Source: Algoriphagus sp. AGSA1
Lineage (GTDB): Bacteria > Bacteroidota > Bacteroidia > Cytophagales > Cyclobacteriaceae
NCBI RefSeq assembly: GCF_021390545.1
Contig: NZ_JAJUWR010000003.1
Coordinates: forward strand, 124,001-188,000
Direction: 5' to 3'
DNA length: 64,000 nucleotides
This document shows positions 17,834 through 27,815 of this stretch, one piece after another. Positions within the stretch are counted from its first letter, which is position 1, and each line of letters opens with the position of its first letter. The notes under the pieces are model-generated. The model had not been told where the DNA came from. It saw only the letters and a program-made list of their open reading frames with translations, and searched no databases. Both the position numbers and the translations under genes were made by a program.

Positions 17834-18817
17834 ATGACCAACCTATTCCATCCCTATTATTCCAGGATTTTGGACACCATCGGGCATACTCCGCTTGTGA
17901 AGTTATCAAAATTATACCCGGATCTTCAGCTCAGGATTTTTGCAAAACTAGAAGCTTTTAACCCTGGGGGAAGCATCAAGGATCGAACTGCCCTGCAATT
18001 GATCACCCATGCTATGGAGAACGGAAAACTGAAAAAAGGGGATACAGTGGTGGAATCAAGCTCCGGAAATATGGCTATTGGTTTGGCCCAGGCATGCAAA
18101 TATTTTGAGCTCAAACTGGAGGTAGTAGTGGATCCTATGGTCAACTTACAAAATGTGAAAATTATAAAAGCATACGGGGGCAAAATCCATTGCGTGAGCA
18201 AGCCCGCTCCAGAAGGTGGATATTTGAAAGCCAGATTAGACAGAGTCCAAGAAATCCTGGACGCCAACCCGCGAAGCTTTTGGACAAACCAATATGGTAA
18301 TCCCCAAAATCCTGTGGCTCACAAGCAAACTATGCATGAAATAGTAAAAGAATTAGACTTTGCCCCTGATTATTTATTGGCTGCCACGAGCACATGCGGA
18401 ACTCTGATGGGATGCGCTGATTATATCGAAAAGAACCACTTGGAAACGAAAGTGATCGCTGTGGATGCCGTGGGAAGTGTGATTTTCGATACCCCTGCAG
18501 GAAAACGGAATATCCCCGGACATGGTGCGGGCAGAAAATCCCAATTTCTGGACAGAAGATCCATCCATGGAGTAATCCATATCAATGAGGGGGAATGTGT
18601 GGATGGCTGTCACCGCCTGCTCCATAGAGAAGCCATTCTCAGCGGGGGGTCATCCGGTGCAGTGACTTCCGCACTACAAAAGATTGCTCCGTCCTTGCCC
18701 GTTGGAGCTTCTATCGCAATGATTTTGTGTGATAGTGGCGAACGTTACTTAGATACGATATATAATGAAGAGTGGGTAAAGGAAAATATTTCCCAACTTG
18801 AAAACGTACTCATCTGA
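17834..18817 (+). CDS. SbnA-like PLP-dependent cysteine synthase family protein
   Basis: 327 residues. The fold-II PLP enzyme motif NPGGSIKDR places the cofactor lysine at Lys49, and SSSGNMAIGLA and LSGGSSGAV are the phosphate-binding loops. The blocks VIAVDAVGSVIFD and NIPGHGAGRKSQF match staphyloferrin-B SbnA (N-(1-amino-1-carboxy-2-ethyl)-glutamate synthase, from phosphoserine and glutamate) better than CysK. It heads a cluster with an FAD protein, a fold-III decarboxylase and DUF3891. SbnB, the usual NAD partner, is not seen. It could still be a cysteine or cystathionine synthase variant. Confidence 0.85.
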   Translation: MTNLFHPYYSRILDTIGHTPLVKLSKLYPDLQLRIFAKLEAFNPGGSIKDRTALQLITHAMENGKLKKGDTVVESSSGNMAIGLAQACKYFELKLEVVVDPMVNLQNVKIIKAYGGKIHCVSKPAPEGGYLKARLDRVQEILDANPRSFWTNQYGNPQNPVAHKQTMHEIVKELDFAPDYLLAATSTCGTLMGCADYIEKNHLETKVIAVDAVGSVIFDTPAGKRNIPGHGAGRKSQFLDRRSIHGVIHINEGECVDGCHRLLHREAILSGGSSGAVTSALQKIAPSLPVGASIAMILCDSGERYLDTIYNEEWVKENISQLENVLI

Positions 18818-18848
18818 TCCCCCAAAGCATAACTCTGAATCACCTTTT

Positions 18849-20636
18849 ATGCCAGAAGAAAATCCAGCAAAAATTGCATTTATAGGATTTGGCCCCAAGG
18901 GGCTTTACGGACTGGAGCGATTACTCGCAAATCTGGCTTTAAAGAAAAATGCATTTCCAATAGAGCTACATCTATTCAACAAGTCAGATTCCTTTGGCGC
19001 TGGAGATATCTACAATCCAAAACAGCCACTTTATTTACTGATGAACTACTCAAATGGACACATCAATATGTGGGCTGAAAAACTTCCTGCCCCAGTGGTT
19101 CCATATCCCAGATCCTTTATGGAATGGCTTAGTGGCCATAAAGATGAATTTCCTGACCCAATTGCCGATGGTTTTTCACCCAGAGCAACTGTGGGCAGGT
19201 ATCTCTCCGAAGGCTTTGAACAGCTGATAAACTCATGCCCGGATCACATTAAAATCATCCGACACGTGGGGGAAGTGAAGAATATTGAGAAAACGGGAGA
19301 ATCCTACCGTCTCATATACCACCATAGAAACTCTGGTTACCTCAGGTCAGAAAGCAATATCCAAAACATTCTTATCAGCACCGGCCACCCCTCTGTGAAT
19401 GATTCCGAATACCTTTCAGAGCCCAACTACATTGACTTTATTTACCCCGTTACGCATCGTTTATCTCAAATTCCCATAGGCAGCAAGGTAGCGATCAAAG
19501 GAATGGGCCTAACATTTATAGATGCAGTCTTGGGATTGACAGAAGGTAGAAATGGCAAGTTCATGACGAAAGCAAATAAAGTCACTTATGTCAGATCTGG
19601 TTTAGAGCCAGAAAAAATATATCCTTTCTCTAAATCCGGACTCCTAATGATGCCAAGAGGGAGTACGTTCGGGAAGCCATCTTACTCACCGAGTTTCTTC
19701 AACGAAGATTTGCTGAAATACCTGGATACTTTGGATGGAAAACATGATTTTGAGAGACAGCTTTTACCCTTAATCGAACAAGAATTCATTTCAGTTTACT
19801 ACTCCAAAGTGTTCCAGGAGCATGGTATGAACCTACACCTTACACAGGACTTTAGCGAAGTGAAATTTCAAATCGATGCGTTCCTGGATAAACATCCTGA
19901 CATCCCTCGGTTTGATTTTCATGATTTCTTAACAGCCCCATTACCGAAGGACAACCTACATGGAAACACACAGGACTATATACGATTCTGCATTGAACAG
20001 GCGGAAATCGGGGTGGAGAAAAGCCCCTTTGCAGCTACTGCGGATCTTTGGCGTCGCCTCAGTGATTCATTCAATGGACTGTATAAATTCGGTGGGCTAT
20101 TACCTCAATCCCAAAAATTATTTCTTGAAAAATATGCAGGGCAACTAAATAGGCTATCTTATGGACCTCCAATCGAGAATATGAAAAAAATCGAAGCCTT
20201 AGCTGATGCCGGCCTTATTGATTTTTCTTTTTCCCAAGATCCTATGTTATTAAGAAATGATGTATATACTCTAGCAACAGACAAAGGGAAAAGCATCCAC
20301 GCTGATATACTTATTGATGCCAGGATACCTAAAGTCCATCTCCATCAATGTGCAGGAGAATTATTTGATAATATGGTAGCGCAGGGGCTGATCAGTCCCT
20401 ATGTTAACCGACAGGAAGGAAGGCTTGATTATAGACCTGGCTGTCTCGCTATTAATGAAAAAGGCCAACCAATAGATGAATCAGGTCTAGCGAATACTTC
20501 CCTTACTTTCTACGGCACTCCTACCGAAGGGCTTACTTATGACAATGACACCCTGTCTCGAGAAAAAAATGATTTCGTTTCCGAATGGGCAAAAGACCTA
20601 ACGGAAAACTTATACAAAAAAGAAGAAGTCACTTAA
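18849..20636 (+). CDS. FAD/NAD(P)-binding protein (NAD_binding_9 type) of the SbnA-like cluster
   Basis: About 595 residues from the ATG at 18849. A longer reading from a TTG at 18798 would overlap the previous gene and add 17 residues before the conserved core. A Rossmann dinucleotide fold opens at once (KIAFIGFGPKGLYGLERLL), followed by LHLFNKSDSFGAGDIYNP. The second half contains a further dinucleotide strand (KVAIKGMGLTFIDAVLGL) and late blocks ILIDARIPKVHLHQ and LTFYGTPTEGLTYDND. Reductases or oxygenases of this sort are often annotated only as FAD-binding. Its place between SbnA-like and decarboxylase genes suggests it oxidises or reduces their intermediate. Confidence 0.8.
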   Translation: MPEENPAKIAFIGFGPKGLYGLERLLANLALKKNAFPIELHLFNKSDSFGAGDIYNPKQPLYLLMNYSNGHINMWAEKLPAPVVPYPRSFMEWLSGHKDEFPDPIADGFSPRATVGRYLSEGFEQLINSCPDHIKIIRHVGEVKNIEKTGESYRLIYHHRNSGYLRSESNIQNILISTGHPSVNDSEYLSEPNYIDFIYPVTHRLSQIPIGSKVAIKGMGLTFIDAVLGLTEGRNGKFMTKANKVTYVRSGLEPEKIYPFSKSGLLMMPRGSTFGKPSYSPSFFNEDLLKYLDTLDGKHDFERQLLPLIEQEFISVYYSKVFQEHGMNLHLTQDFSEVKFQIDAFLDKHPDIPRFDFHDFLTAPLPKDNLHGNTQDYIRFCIEQAEIGVEKSPFAATADLWRRLSDSFNGLYKFGGLLPQSQKLFLEKYAGQLNRLSYGPPIENMKKIEALADAGLIDFSFSQDPMLLRNDVYTLATDKGKSIHADILIDARIPKVHLHQCAGELFDNMVAQGLISPYVNRQEGRLDYRPGCLAINEKGQPIDESGLANTSLTFYGTPTEGLTYDNDTLSREKNDFVSEWAKDLTENLYKKEEVT

Positions 20637-20656
20637 CCTAACTAATTTAATTGCTA

Positions 20657-22090
20657 ATGGCAAATTCCCCTACTTTAACGCCCGTTACTTCACCCTGGAT
20701 GCATGATCTGATGAGAGAAAACCACCTACTCTATGAGCTATTGGAAAAACATGGTTCTCCCATAAATATCCATTATATGGACGCTATGGATCAAAATTTC
20801 CTTTCATTTCAACAAGTCTTTGAAGAAGTAGGTATAAAATATAAAATGTTTTTTGCCCGAAAAGCAAATAAAACCAAGGCAGCAGTCTCTAAAGCCAGTG
20901 AATTGGGAATGGGCATAGATACTGCCAGCTATCAGGAATACATCCAATGCATAGAAATGGGGATAAATCCCTCGGATCTAATCATAACTGCGGCTGTGAA
21001 AACAAGGGAACTAGTCGAAAAAGCGGTTCTAAACGGCAGCGTTCTTTTAATTGATAATGAGGATGAATGTGATTTAGTCCAGGAAATGGCAGTCAAAGTG
21101 AATAGAGAAGCCAAAATAGGATTTCGGTTAAGCGGGTTTTTCTTTAAAGAAAGAAAACTAAACAGTAGATTCGGATTCGACTTATTAGAAATTGACAGGT
21201 TTGTTACCAAAAATTTCCTCCAATCAAAAAAATACAGCCAGTTACTATATAAGGGATTACATTTTCATCTCAATGGCTACTCTACAGAAGAACGGGCATA
21301 TGCACTGGCCCAAACCCTCGCTTTTGCTCAATTACTGGCGAAGAAAGGGCTAAGGACTGAGTTCATTGATATAGGAGGGGGATTTCTCGTGAATTATCTA
21401 CAGGATAAAATAGAATGGGACTATTTCAACCTGAGCCTACGCAAAGCAATCAGTGGCATTATTCCTCCTATCACCTATAATAACGATGGATTGGGCCTGG
21501 AGCTCTACGGAGGTATTTTGCATGGGGAACTAAAAACTTATCCTTTCTGGAATACGCAACCAAAGGAAAGTTTTCTCAGACAAATCCTTTCCCATAAGAA
21601 TCAAAAACAACAGACTCTAGCTGAAGTGGCCGCTCAGGAGGAGATAGAAATCAGGATGGAACCAGGAAGATCGATGCTGGATCAAACGGGACTGACTTTA
21701 GCAAGAGTCGCCTTCAGAAAAAGGGACTCCATCGGAGATTGGCTGGTAGGTCTGGAGATGAACATGACACAAATGCTGAGTGGAAGTGCCGATTTTTTAC
21801 TAGATCCCTACGTCCTGTATCAAAGGAAAGAGGAAGGAGAGCCTGTAGAGGTTTTTTTCACAGGGGCTTATTGCCTGGAACGGGATATTTTATTAAAGCG
21901 AAAAATAAGGCTTCCAAAACTCCCACATATAGGGGATATGGTAGTTTTTGTGAATACAGCGGGATATATGATGCATTTCTTCGAATCAAGTGCCCATCTG
22001 TTTCCTTTGGCGACCAACCTAATATGGAACAGGGAAACTAAAAACAACGGAATAGAAATAGCTCATTTTCAAAATGATGAAGATCTTTAA
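20657..22090 (+). CDS. Fold-III PLP-dependent decarboxylase (LysA/SbnH/Y4yA-like)
   Basis: 477 residues from the ATG at 20657; a TTG two codons upstream is less likely. It is an alanine-racemase-type barrel with PLP lysine Lys69 (MFFARKANKT), the glycine-rich loop FIDIGGGF and the phosphate-binding MEPGRSMLDQ. The active-site block FTGAYCLERDIL corresponds to the CESGD box of diaminopimelate decarboxylase but is altered. Members decarboxylate an amino acid or an amino-acid-containing intermediate, as SbnH does in staphyloferrin B synthesis; the Y4yA group is uncharacterised. It starts 20 bases after the FAD gene and 12 bases before DUF3891, so it is inside one operon. Confidence 0.85.
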   Translation: MANSPTLTPVTSPWMHDLMRENHLLYELLEKHGSPINIHYMDAMDQNFLSFQQVFEEVGIKYKMFFARKANKTKAAVSKASELGMGIDTASYQEYIQCIEMGINPSDLIITAAVKTRELVEKAVLNGSVLLIDNEDECDLVQEMAVKVNREAKIGFRLSGFFFKERKLNSRFGFDLLEIDRFVTKNFLQSKKYSQLLYKGLHFHLNGYSTEERAYALAQTLAFAQLLAKKGLRTEFIDIGGGFLVNYLQDKIEWDYFNLSLRKAISGIIPPITYNNDGLGLELYGGILHGELKTYPFWNTQPKESFLRQILSHKNQKQQTLAEVAAQEEIEIRMEPGRSMLDQTGLTLARVAFRKRDSIGDWLVGLEMNMTQMLSGSADFLLDPYVLYQRKEEGEPVEVFFTGAYCLERDILLKRKIRLPKLPHIGDMVVFVNTAGYMMHFFESSAHLFPLATNLIWNRETKNNGIEIAHFQNDEDL

Positions 22091-22102
22091 AAATCTTGTA
22101 AA

Positions 22103-22861
22103 ATGATAGTTACTCCAATAGATAAGGGTTGGGAAATATATTTTCATAAGGCACATGCACTTCTGGCAATGGATATCGGGTTAAACCTACGTCGAGATCA
22201 CTGGGCTATACCCAAATATTATGCAGCAGGAATAGAAAGTATAGGTGAGCATGATAATAACCAGCCGAAATGGAATAAAATGGATAACCTCACTGGAACT
22301 GGCGCCCCACTGGATTACAGACAACGTAAGGAGGTGGATTTAGACCAAGCCAAATCTGTTATTAGAAGCGTAAAATATAAATCGAGTTTCATGGTTTTAA
22401 TGGTCTTAGCACATTTTCATAAGCTGTATGCTGAATCGAAGGATTTTGACGTACGGAAGTTTCTGGAGCATCTAGGCCGCAGCAAAGACGAAATAATAAC
22501 TCATCTAGGATTACAGCCTAGGTCGGTTGCCAAGTGCTATGAATTTCTCAGATTCTGCGATGATCTATCACTTGCCTTGTGTCAAAATGATTTTGAAAAC
22601 CAAAAAGACCCTCTAGAAATTGATCCAATCTATGGCGAGGAAAAAGTCCTACTTTCTCAACTTCCGGATGGTACTTTTCATTTGGATCCTTGGCTATTTG
22701 ATAATAAGGAAAAAGTGTTTTTCACTGAATATTACACAACTGCCAAAGACTTTTATAAGGAAGATGAAGAGCTTGGAAATGATATAGATTTACTCCATCC
22801 AAAGGAAAAGAAGTTTGTTTTCAAAGCAGGCACAGATCAGGATTATAATCTTCTGGATTAA
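22103..22861 (+). CDS. DUF3891 family protein, end of the SbnA-like cluster
   Basis: 252 residues. The opening MIVTPIDKGWEIYFHKAHALL followed by HA and RDHW matches the start of DUF3891 proteins. The rest is mostly helical with acidic patches (DFYKEDEELGNDIDLLHPKE). The family has no established function; I see no signal peptide, membrane segment or classic catalytic motif, though conserved His residues at the start could bind metal. It lies 12 bases after the decarboxylase gene and is very likely co-transcribed. Confidence 0.7.
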   Translation: MIVTPIDKGWEIYFHKAHALLAMDIGLNLRRDHWAIPKYYAAGIESIGEHDNNQPKWNKMDNLTGTGAPLDYRQRKEVDLDQAKSVIRSVKYKSSFMVLMVLAHFHKLYAESKDFDVRKFLEHLGRSKDEIITHLGLQPRSVAKCYEFLRFCDDLSLALCQNDFENQKDPLEIDPIYGEEKVLLSQLPDGTFHLDPWLFDNKEKVFFTEYYTTAKDFYKEDEELGNDIDLLHPKEKKFVFKAGTDQDYNLLD

Positions 22862-23046
22862 GCAGTACAGCACCCCCACTTGATATCTTCGTCTTTCTGC
22901 CAGAAAAGCGATACAAACTTTTATGAGTTTTAGGAGAACTGGCTTCAAATGAGTGGTACTATACTCTACAGCACGGAATACAGAGAAATCTTAGCCACCC
23001 GAATCATTGGGGCCATCATTTTGTATAAGTCAACAGGAATAATCCA

Positions 23047-23087
23047 ACAACAAAAAAAGTACATATTGCTATGCCCTTTTTTGTTGT
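23047..23087 (-). terminator. Terminator of the SusC/SusD operon
   Basis: A-C-A-A-C followed by a seven-A run and G (23047-23059) pairs with CTTTTTTGTTGT (23076-23087) with one bulged A. The hairpin ends 11 bases past the SusD stop. It is AT-rich but has the T-run typical of terminators. It also sits at the tail of the rightward DUF3891 transcript. Confidence 0.5.
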
Positions 23088-23098
23088 CTAAGAGAGTT

Positions 23099-24556
23099 TT
23101 AATATCCAGGGTTTTGATCTGCGGGGCTCATGGCTTCATTGAAATTAAGTTCATCCAATGGAATAGGCCATAAATAGTGCTTTTCTGCAATCGAAAGTCC
23201 TTTGTTTTTCATAACAAACTCCTCAGCCCTGCCAGTCCTCTTCAGATCAAGCCAGCGTTTACCTTCAAACTGAGTTTCGTAGGCTTTTTCTTGTAAAATT
23301 ATGTCCAGAAAGTCTTCTAGTGTAAGCACCTCTATACTGTAATCCATTTCAGACACCACCATTGGATCAAGACCAAAAGCTCTCCGCCGTACCTGGTTGA
23401 CAGCTTCCAGGTTTTCTCCAGTAAGTCCATCTACTCTCGCAGAAGCCTCAGCAAAGATCAGGAGTAGCTCAGGATAGCGATAAACAGGCAAATCATTTCC
23501 AGCACCAGTGTTATCCACTGCTTGTGGTTCGGCGTATTTCCCATTCACAATTGTAGAATCCCCCAATCCAAAATCCACCACCTGCCACAGCCCTTTGCGC
23601 AGGTCGCCATCCTCCCATCCTTTATAAAAAGGATTGGTAGCATCACCATAGTGGGCATAGGCTCCCCCGAAATTATATAGACCGGTACTTGGATGATTTA
23701 GAATCCAAGGAAGACCATTGCCCTGCCCCGTCTGTCTGGTAAATTTAAAAGCAAAAATCTCTTCACTTGACGTGACCAGAGTAGCTCCAAAAATCTTCTC
23801 TCTAATGTCATCTACTGAAGCAATCTGCACCAATTGATACGTTCCTTCATTTATGACTTCCTGAGCTTTATTTTTGGCCATTTCATATTCTTCCAATTGC
23901 AGATAAACGTCCGCCAGTAAGGTTTTCGCTGCCCACACCGTAGGTCTTCCAGATTCAGCAGCGCTTGCCGGCAAATACATCTCAGCCGCCTCAAGGTCAG
24001 AAAGGATCAATTCATATACTTCTTCGACACTGCTTTTGGGAACATCTTTTTGATCAATATTCTCCGCTGTCCGAAGGGGGATCCCGCCCCAGTTTCTTAC
24101 CAAATCAAAATAGGTAAGGGCTCTGAGAAATTTAGCCTCCGCAGAATAGCTGTTTTTTTCATCCTCAGTAAGAACCTCACTCAACGGAGCCTTCTCAATT
24201 ACCAGATTGGCATTTCGAATACCTTGATAGAAGCTGTCCCATCGACTTGCCGCAGCATTGATATTAGTAGGATTGAACCCCTCAAAATCATTATATTGGG
24301 CACGACTTCCTCTTCCATACCCCCAATCGGTATGGGCACTGAGTATTGCTACGTGCTCTGATCTCACCATACGTAGTGGAAAGTAAATAGCATTGGTGGC
24401 TGCGTCAAAGTCAGATTTGTTCTGGTAGAAATTTTCTGACACAATGGTTTTGGGCTCTTCCTTCAGCAAATCACTGCATGAGCTCCCGACACCTCCTGAA
24501 ACCAATAAACAGGCCATCAGGAATTTTGGATGAAATAATCTTTTCAGCGTTTTCAT
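23099..24556 (-). CDS. SusD/RagB-family nutrient-binding lipoprotein
   Basis: 485 residues. The lipoprotein signal is MKTLKRLFHPKFLMACLLV, with the lipobox in GGVGSSC. Typical SusD blocks follow: LKEEPKTIVSENFYQNKSDF, then AKFLRALTYFDLVRNWGGIPL, LLADVYLQLEEYEMAKNKAQ, YRYPELLLIFAEASARV and EKAYETQFEGKRWLDLKRTG, with the closing YLWPIPLDELNFN. It forms the lid of the SusC channel and binds oligosaccharide or peptide substrate at the cell surface. It is 18 bases downstream of SusC and ends the operon. The substrate cannot be told from sequence. Confidence 0.96.
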   Translation of the reverse strand: MKTLKRLFHPKFLMACLLVSGGVGSSCSDLLKEEPKTIVSENFYQNKSDFDAATNAIYFPLRMVRSEHVAILSAHTDWGYGRGSRAQYNDFEGFNPTNINAAASRWDSFYQGIRNANLVIEKAPLSEVLTEDEKNSYSAEAKFLRALTYFDLVRNWGGIPLRTAENIDQKDVPKSSVEEVYELILSDLEAAEMYLPASAAESGRPTVWAAKTLLADVYLQLEEYEMAKNKAQEVINEGTYQLVQIASVDDIREKIFGATLVTSSEEIFAFKFTRQTGQGNGLPWILNHPSTGLYNFGGAYAHYGDATNPFYKGWEDGDLRKGLWQVVDFGLGDSTIVNGKYAEPQAVDNTGAGNDLPVYRYPELLLIFAEASARVDGLTGENLEAVNQVRRRAFGLDPMVVSEMDYSIEVLTLEDFLDIILQEKAYETQFEGKRWLDLKRTGRAEEFVMKNKGLSIAEKHYLWPIPLDELNFNEAMSPADQNPGY

Positions 24557-24574
24557 AGCTTTGTTTTTTGAGGG

Positions 24575-27500
24575 TTAAAAAGTAGCGTTTAGACCAATAG
24601 TATAAGACTTTGGTATCGGATAGCCGAAGTGGTCAATTCCCATTCTGTTATCCGCACCCTTACTGTTGACTTCAGGATCCCACCAGGAATACTTTGTGAA
24701 CGTCAATAAATTTTGTCCACTTGCGTAGAGTCTCAGGCTTTTGAGAAACTTCCCCTGTGAATTCTTTAAAGGGAAATTATATGCCAAAAGCACGTTTCTC
24801 AATCTTAAATAGGAACCATCTTCTACAAACCTATCAGATACTCTAGCCGTGGTACTTCTACTTATCCTGGGGTACTTTGCGTCTGTATTCTGAGGAGTCC
24901 AATGATCCAACAGCACATCTTCCGGCATGTTCAGACCCTGACCATAGTCCATGGTGCTTGAGATTGCACTCACGTTCATAATATCGTTGCCCTTGCTGCC
25001 CTGAAAGAAAAGTTCCAGTTGGAACCCCTTGTAGCTCATATTGGAATTGAAGCCATAGAAGAAATCTGGATTAGGATCTCCTATATAGGTCTTATCTGCC
25101 TCATTTATCTCTCCATCATTATTCAAGTCTCTATATCTGATAGCACCTGTTTCGGTGTATCCATCTTCTTGATATCCCCAAAACTGGCCCAGAGGCCTTC
25201 CTTCTTCCATAATTGAAAAGTTATCGGACACGGCAATTACATTTATGAAATTGGTAAGTATAGGTTGTCCGTCATTTAGACTTAGCACCTTGTTACGATT
25301 GAAGGAAATATTTCCATCCAGACTCCAGCGGAAATCCGAGTTTAACACCTGTGCGAATAAGCTTAATTCCAGCCCCCTATTTTCAATAGAGCCTACATTA
25401 TCAATAGTGGTAGTATATCCAAACGAACTTGGAAGCCGTACAGTGCTCAGTAGATCTCTGGTAGTTTTAAGGTAATAATCCGCTCCAAGCACCACTTTAT
25501 CTTCCCATAATCCCATATCCAAGCCAAAGTCAAATTGCTCTGTAGTTTCCCATTTCAAGTCGCCGGGAAGAGTAGAACCCGGTGCCAGAAAATTGAATAA
25601 TTCATCTCCAAATACTGTGTACCCCGGAAAAAGCCTGTTAAGGGTCGAATAGGGATCTATTGCCTGCGAACCGGTAAGTCCCCAGCTTGACCGTATTTTC
25701 AATGTGGATATTGTCTCCTGCCCTTTCATAAATTCCTCTTCATTTACTTTCCAGGCAATTGCACCAGAAGGAAAATACCCCCATTTATTTCCATCGCTAT
25801 ATCTGGAAGAACCATCTGCACGGAATGATGCTGTAAAGAGATACCTATTGTCAAAGCCGTAGTTCACCCTCCCCAAATAACTGAGTAAAACTGAATTGGA
25901 ATAGCCAGAAGTTGGGACCCCCGGAATCTCTGCCGCCCCCAGATTATCAGTTTCATAAAGATCACTTAGGAATCCTGCTCCGCTTACTGCCAGAAACTTG
26001 GTAGTAAAGTCCTGATAGGTAAATCCTGCCAATATGTTTAAGTCATGTTTTTCGTTGAACACATCTGCATAGGTGATGGTGTTTTCGTTTAGCCGGCTTA
26101 CATACTGGCTTGTAGTTATACTGGCATTTCCATTGCTGTTGATGAAGTTTCTACTTCTATAGGTATCCGTTCTATCATCGCGGTTTTCAATCCCTCCTGA
26201 TATTTTAATAGTCAGCTCAGGAATAGGGCTATAACTGACAGCGGCATTGGCCAGCACTACATTGGCAGTGATTACAGTGGACTGTTCATTGATGAAATAC
26301 AACGGATTGATCAAGTCTGGGGACACAAAAGGAAAATCATCCGCAAGATTATTGATAGTGCCATCAGGTAAGTATGGGGCTGATAAAGGAGAGGCAACCA
26401 ATGCTGCCCCGATCATGCTTGCTCCCCTGGATCCGCCCTCACTATCTCTTCGGGCGGTGACCAACTTGCTAAGTGTACTATTAAAATCCACTTTGAATTT
26501 ATCGCTTATCTTGTGGTTTACAGTGGAACGCAGTGAGTACCTGTCATAGTCAGATCCTTTGATGATACCGTCCTGTTGGAAAACACTTCCTCCCAACAAG
26601 AACTGAGTGTTTTCACCCCCACCTGAGACACTCACTGAAGTGTTTTTGATTGGAGCTTGCCGAAAAACTTCATCTTGCCAGTCCGTTCCCTCTCCAAAAC
26701 CAGTTATCTCAGCATCAGTGAAATAAGGCTGCAAACCATCATTCTCAGCTTGAATATTCATCAAGCGCCCATACTGGGTACCATTCATCAGGTCTAGCTT
26801 CTTCCTGAGACTTTGCATACTGTACGCTGCGTCAAATTCCACAACCGTACCCGATCCACTTCCATTTTTGGTAGTGATCAATACCACACCATTTGCGCCT
26901 CGGGATCCATAGATAGCCGTAGCTGAGGCATCTTTGAGGATCTCTATACTAGCTATGTCAGCGTTATTCAGGTTGGTTGGATTTCCTGAAAATGGAAATC
27001 CGTCTATGACATAAAGTGGATCATTATCACCCTGAATAGAGTTGGCCCCACGGATCCTTACAGAAACACCTCCACCGGGAGCGCCGTTATTCTGGATCAC
27101 CTGTACACCTGGCGCACGGCCATTCAGAGACTGTAATACATTGGATGTGGGAAAAGCATTCAATTCATCTCTATTTACCTGGGCGACGGCCCCCGTAAGA
27201 TCGGCTCTTCTTGCAGACCCATAGCCTATCACTACCACTTCATCCAACTCCTTGTCATCACTATCAAGTGAAACATCAATTATCGTCTCGTTCCCGAGCT
27301 TAACCTCCTTGGACTCAAAGCCCAGAAACGAAAACACCAGCGTGACATCATTACGACCCGCTGGTATATCTATCGTGTATTTACCAGAATCATCGGAAAT
27401 CACTCCGATATCTGTTCCTTTGATCTGCACTGCCGCTCCTGGCAAAGGATTGCTATCTGAATCTGTAACCGTGCCTGATACCGGGTTTTCAGTGTTGGTC

Positions 27501-27637
27501 GCTGATGGAGCAGGGATTGTGTCCCTTTGCGGTACTGGATCCTGGTAATAGCCCTCCCGGCTATTTCTTGCCATTGACTCCAGGGATAATCCCAAAGTCA
27601 AACAGGCCAGGAAAATTAAATGTGAGATTTTCTTCAT
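24575..27637 (-). CDS. SusC/RagA-family TonB-dependent outer-membrane transporter
   Basis: 1020 residues. A signal peptide (LIFLACLTLGLSLESMA) is followed by an unusual 30-residue spacer and the carboxypeptidase-like beta domain (about 50-130, SGTVTDSDSNPLPGAAV). The family hallmark VVIGYGSARRADLTGAV and the plug LQSLNGRAPGVQVIQ and GGVSVRIRGANS come next. The 22-strand barrel fills the rest, ending PIPKSYTIGLNATF. It imports large nutrients with TonB energy. No N-terminal signalling (STN) domain and no anti-sigma/sigma pair are beside it. The 403-base leader has two perfect dyads. Confidence 0.97.
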   Translation of the reverse strand: MKKISHLIFLACLTLGLSLESMARNSREGYYQDPVPQRDTIPAPSATNTENPVSGTVTDSDSNPLPGAAVQIKGTDIGVISDDSGKYTIDIPAGRNDVTLVFSFLGFESKEVKLGNETIIDVSLDSDDKELDEVVVIGYGSARRADLTGAVAQVNRDELNAFPTSNVLQSLNGRAPGVQVIQNNGAPGGGVSVRIRGANSIQGDNDPLYVIDGFPFSGNPTNLNNADIASIEILKDASATAIYGSRGANGVVLITTKNGSGSGTVVEFDAAYSMQSLRKKLDLMNGTQYGRLMNIQAENDGLQPYFTDAEITGFGEGTDWQDEVFRQAPIKNTSVSVSGGGENTQFLLGGSVFQQDGIIKGSDYDRYSLRSTVNHKISDKFKVDFNSTLSKLVTARRDSEGGSRGASMIGAALVASPLSAPYLPDGTINNLADDFPFVSPDLINPLYFINEQSTVITANVVLANAAVSYSPIPELTIKISGGIENRDDRTDTYRSRNFINSNGNASITTSQYVSRLNENTITYADVFNEKHDLNILAGFTYQDFTTKFLAVSGAGFLSDLYETDNLGAAEIPGVPTSGYSNSVLLSYLGRVNYGFDNRYLFTASFRADGSSRYSDGNKWGYFPSGAIAWKVNEEEFMKGQETISTLKIRSSWGLTGSQAIDPYSTLNRLFPGYTVFGDELFNFLAPGSTLPGDLKWETTEQFDFGLDMGLWEDKVVLGADYYLKTTRDLLSTVRLPSSFGYTTTIDNVGSIENRGLELSLFAQVLNSDFRWSLDGNISFNRNKVLSLNDGQPILTNFINVIAVSDNFSIMEEGRPLGQFWGYQEDGYTETGAIRYRDLNNDGEINEADKTYIGDPNPDFFYGFNSNMSYKGFQLELFFQGSKGNDIMNVSAISSTMDYGQGLNMPEDVLLDHWTPQNTDAKYPRISRSTTARVSDRFVEDGSYLRLRNVLLAYNFPLKNSQGKFLKSLRLYASGQNLLTFTKYSWWDPEVNSKGADNRMGIDHFGYPIPKSYTIGLNATF

Positions 27638-27721
27638 AGTTGGTCAGTGGAAATAAAACAATGATGGATAACTGCGTACTTAACAATGCCAACTATTATT
27701 CCAGTAGAAAAAGGTGTTTAA

Positions 27722-27758
27722 CAAAAATGCTTTGTCTAGGCTGTTTCAAGCATTTTTG
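27722..27758. repeat. Inverted repeat in the SusC leader
   Basis: CAAAAATGCTT (27722-27732) and AAGCATTTTTG (27748-27758) are perfect 11-base arms with a 15-base spacer, 85-121 bases ahead of the SusC ATG. It may be a leader hairpin or operator. Confidence 0.5.
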
Positions 27759-27815
27759 AGCATAAAGCAAGCCCGTCCAAGAAAAAGAAACTACTTAACC
27801 TAATGATTCAAGCGA

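Noticed and set aside
22949..23173. 74-residue + strand ORF near the SusD terminator
   Set aside because: It crosses the terminator and enters the antisense of SusD; no recognisable protein.
23099..27637. A full polysaccharide utilisation locus
   Set aside because: Only SusC and SusD are present; no hydrolases, regulator or surface glycan-binding protein flank them.
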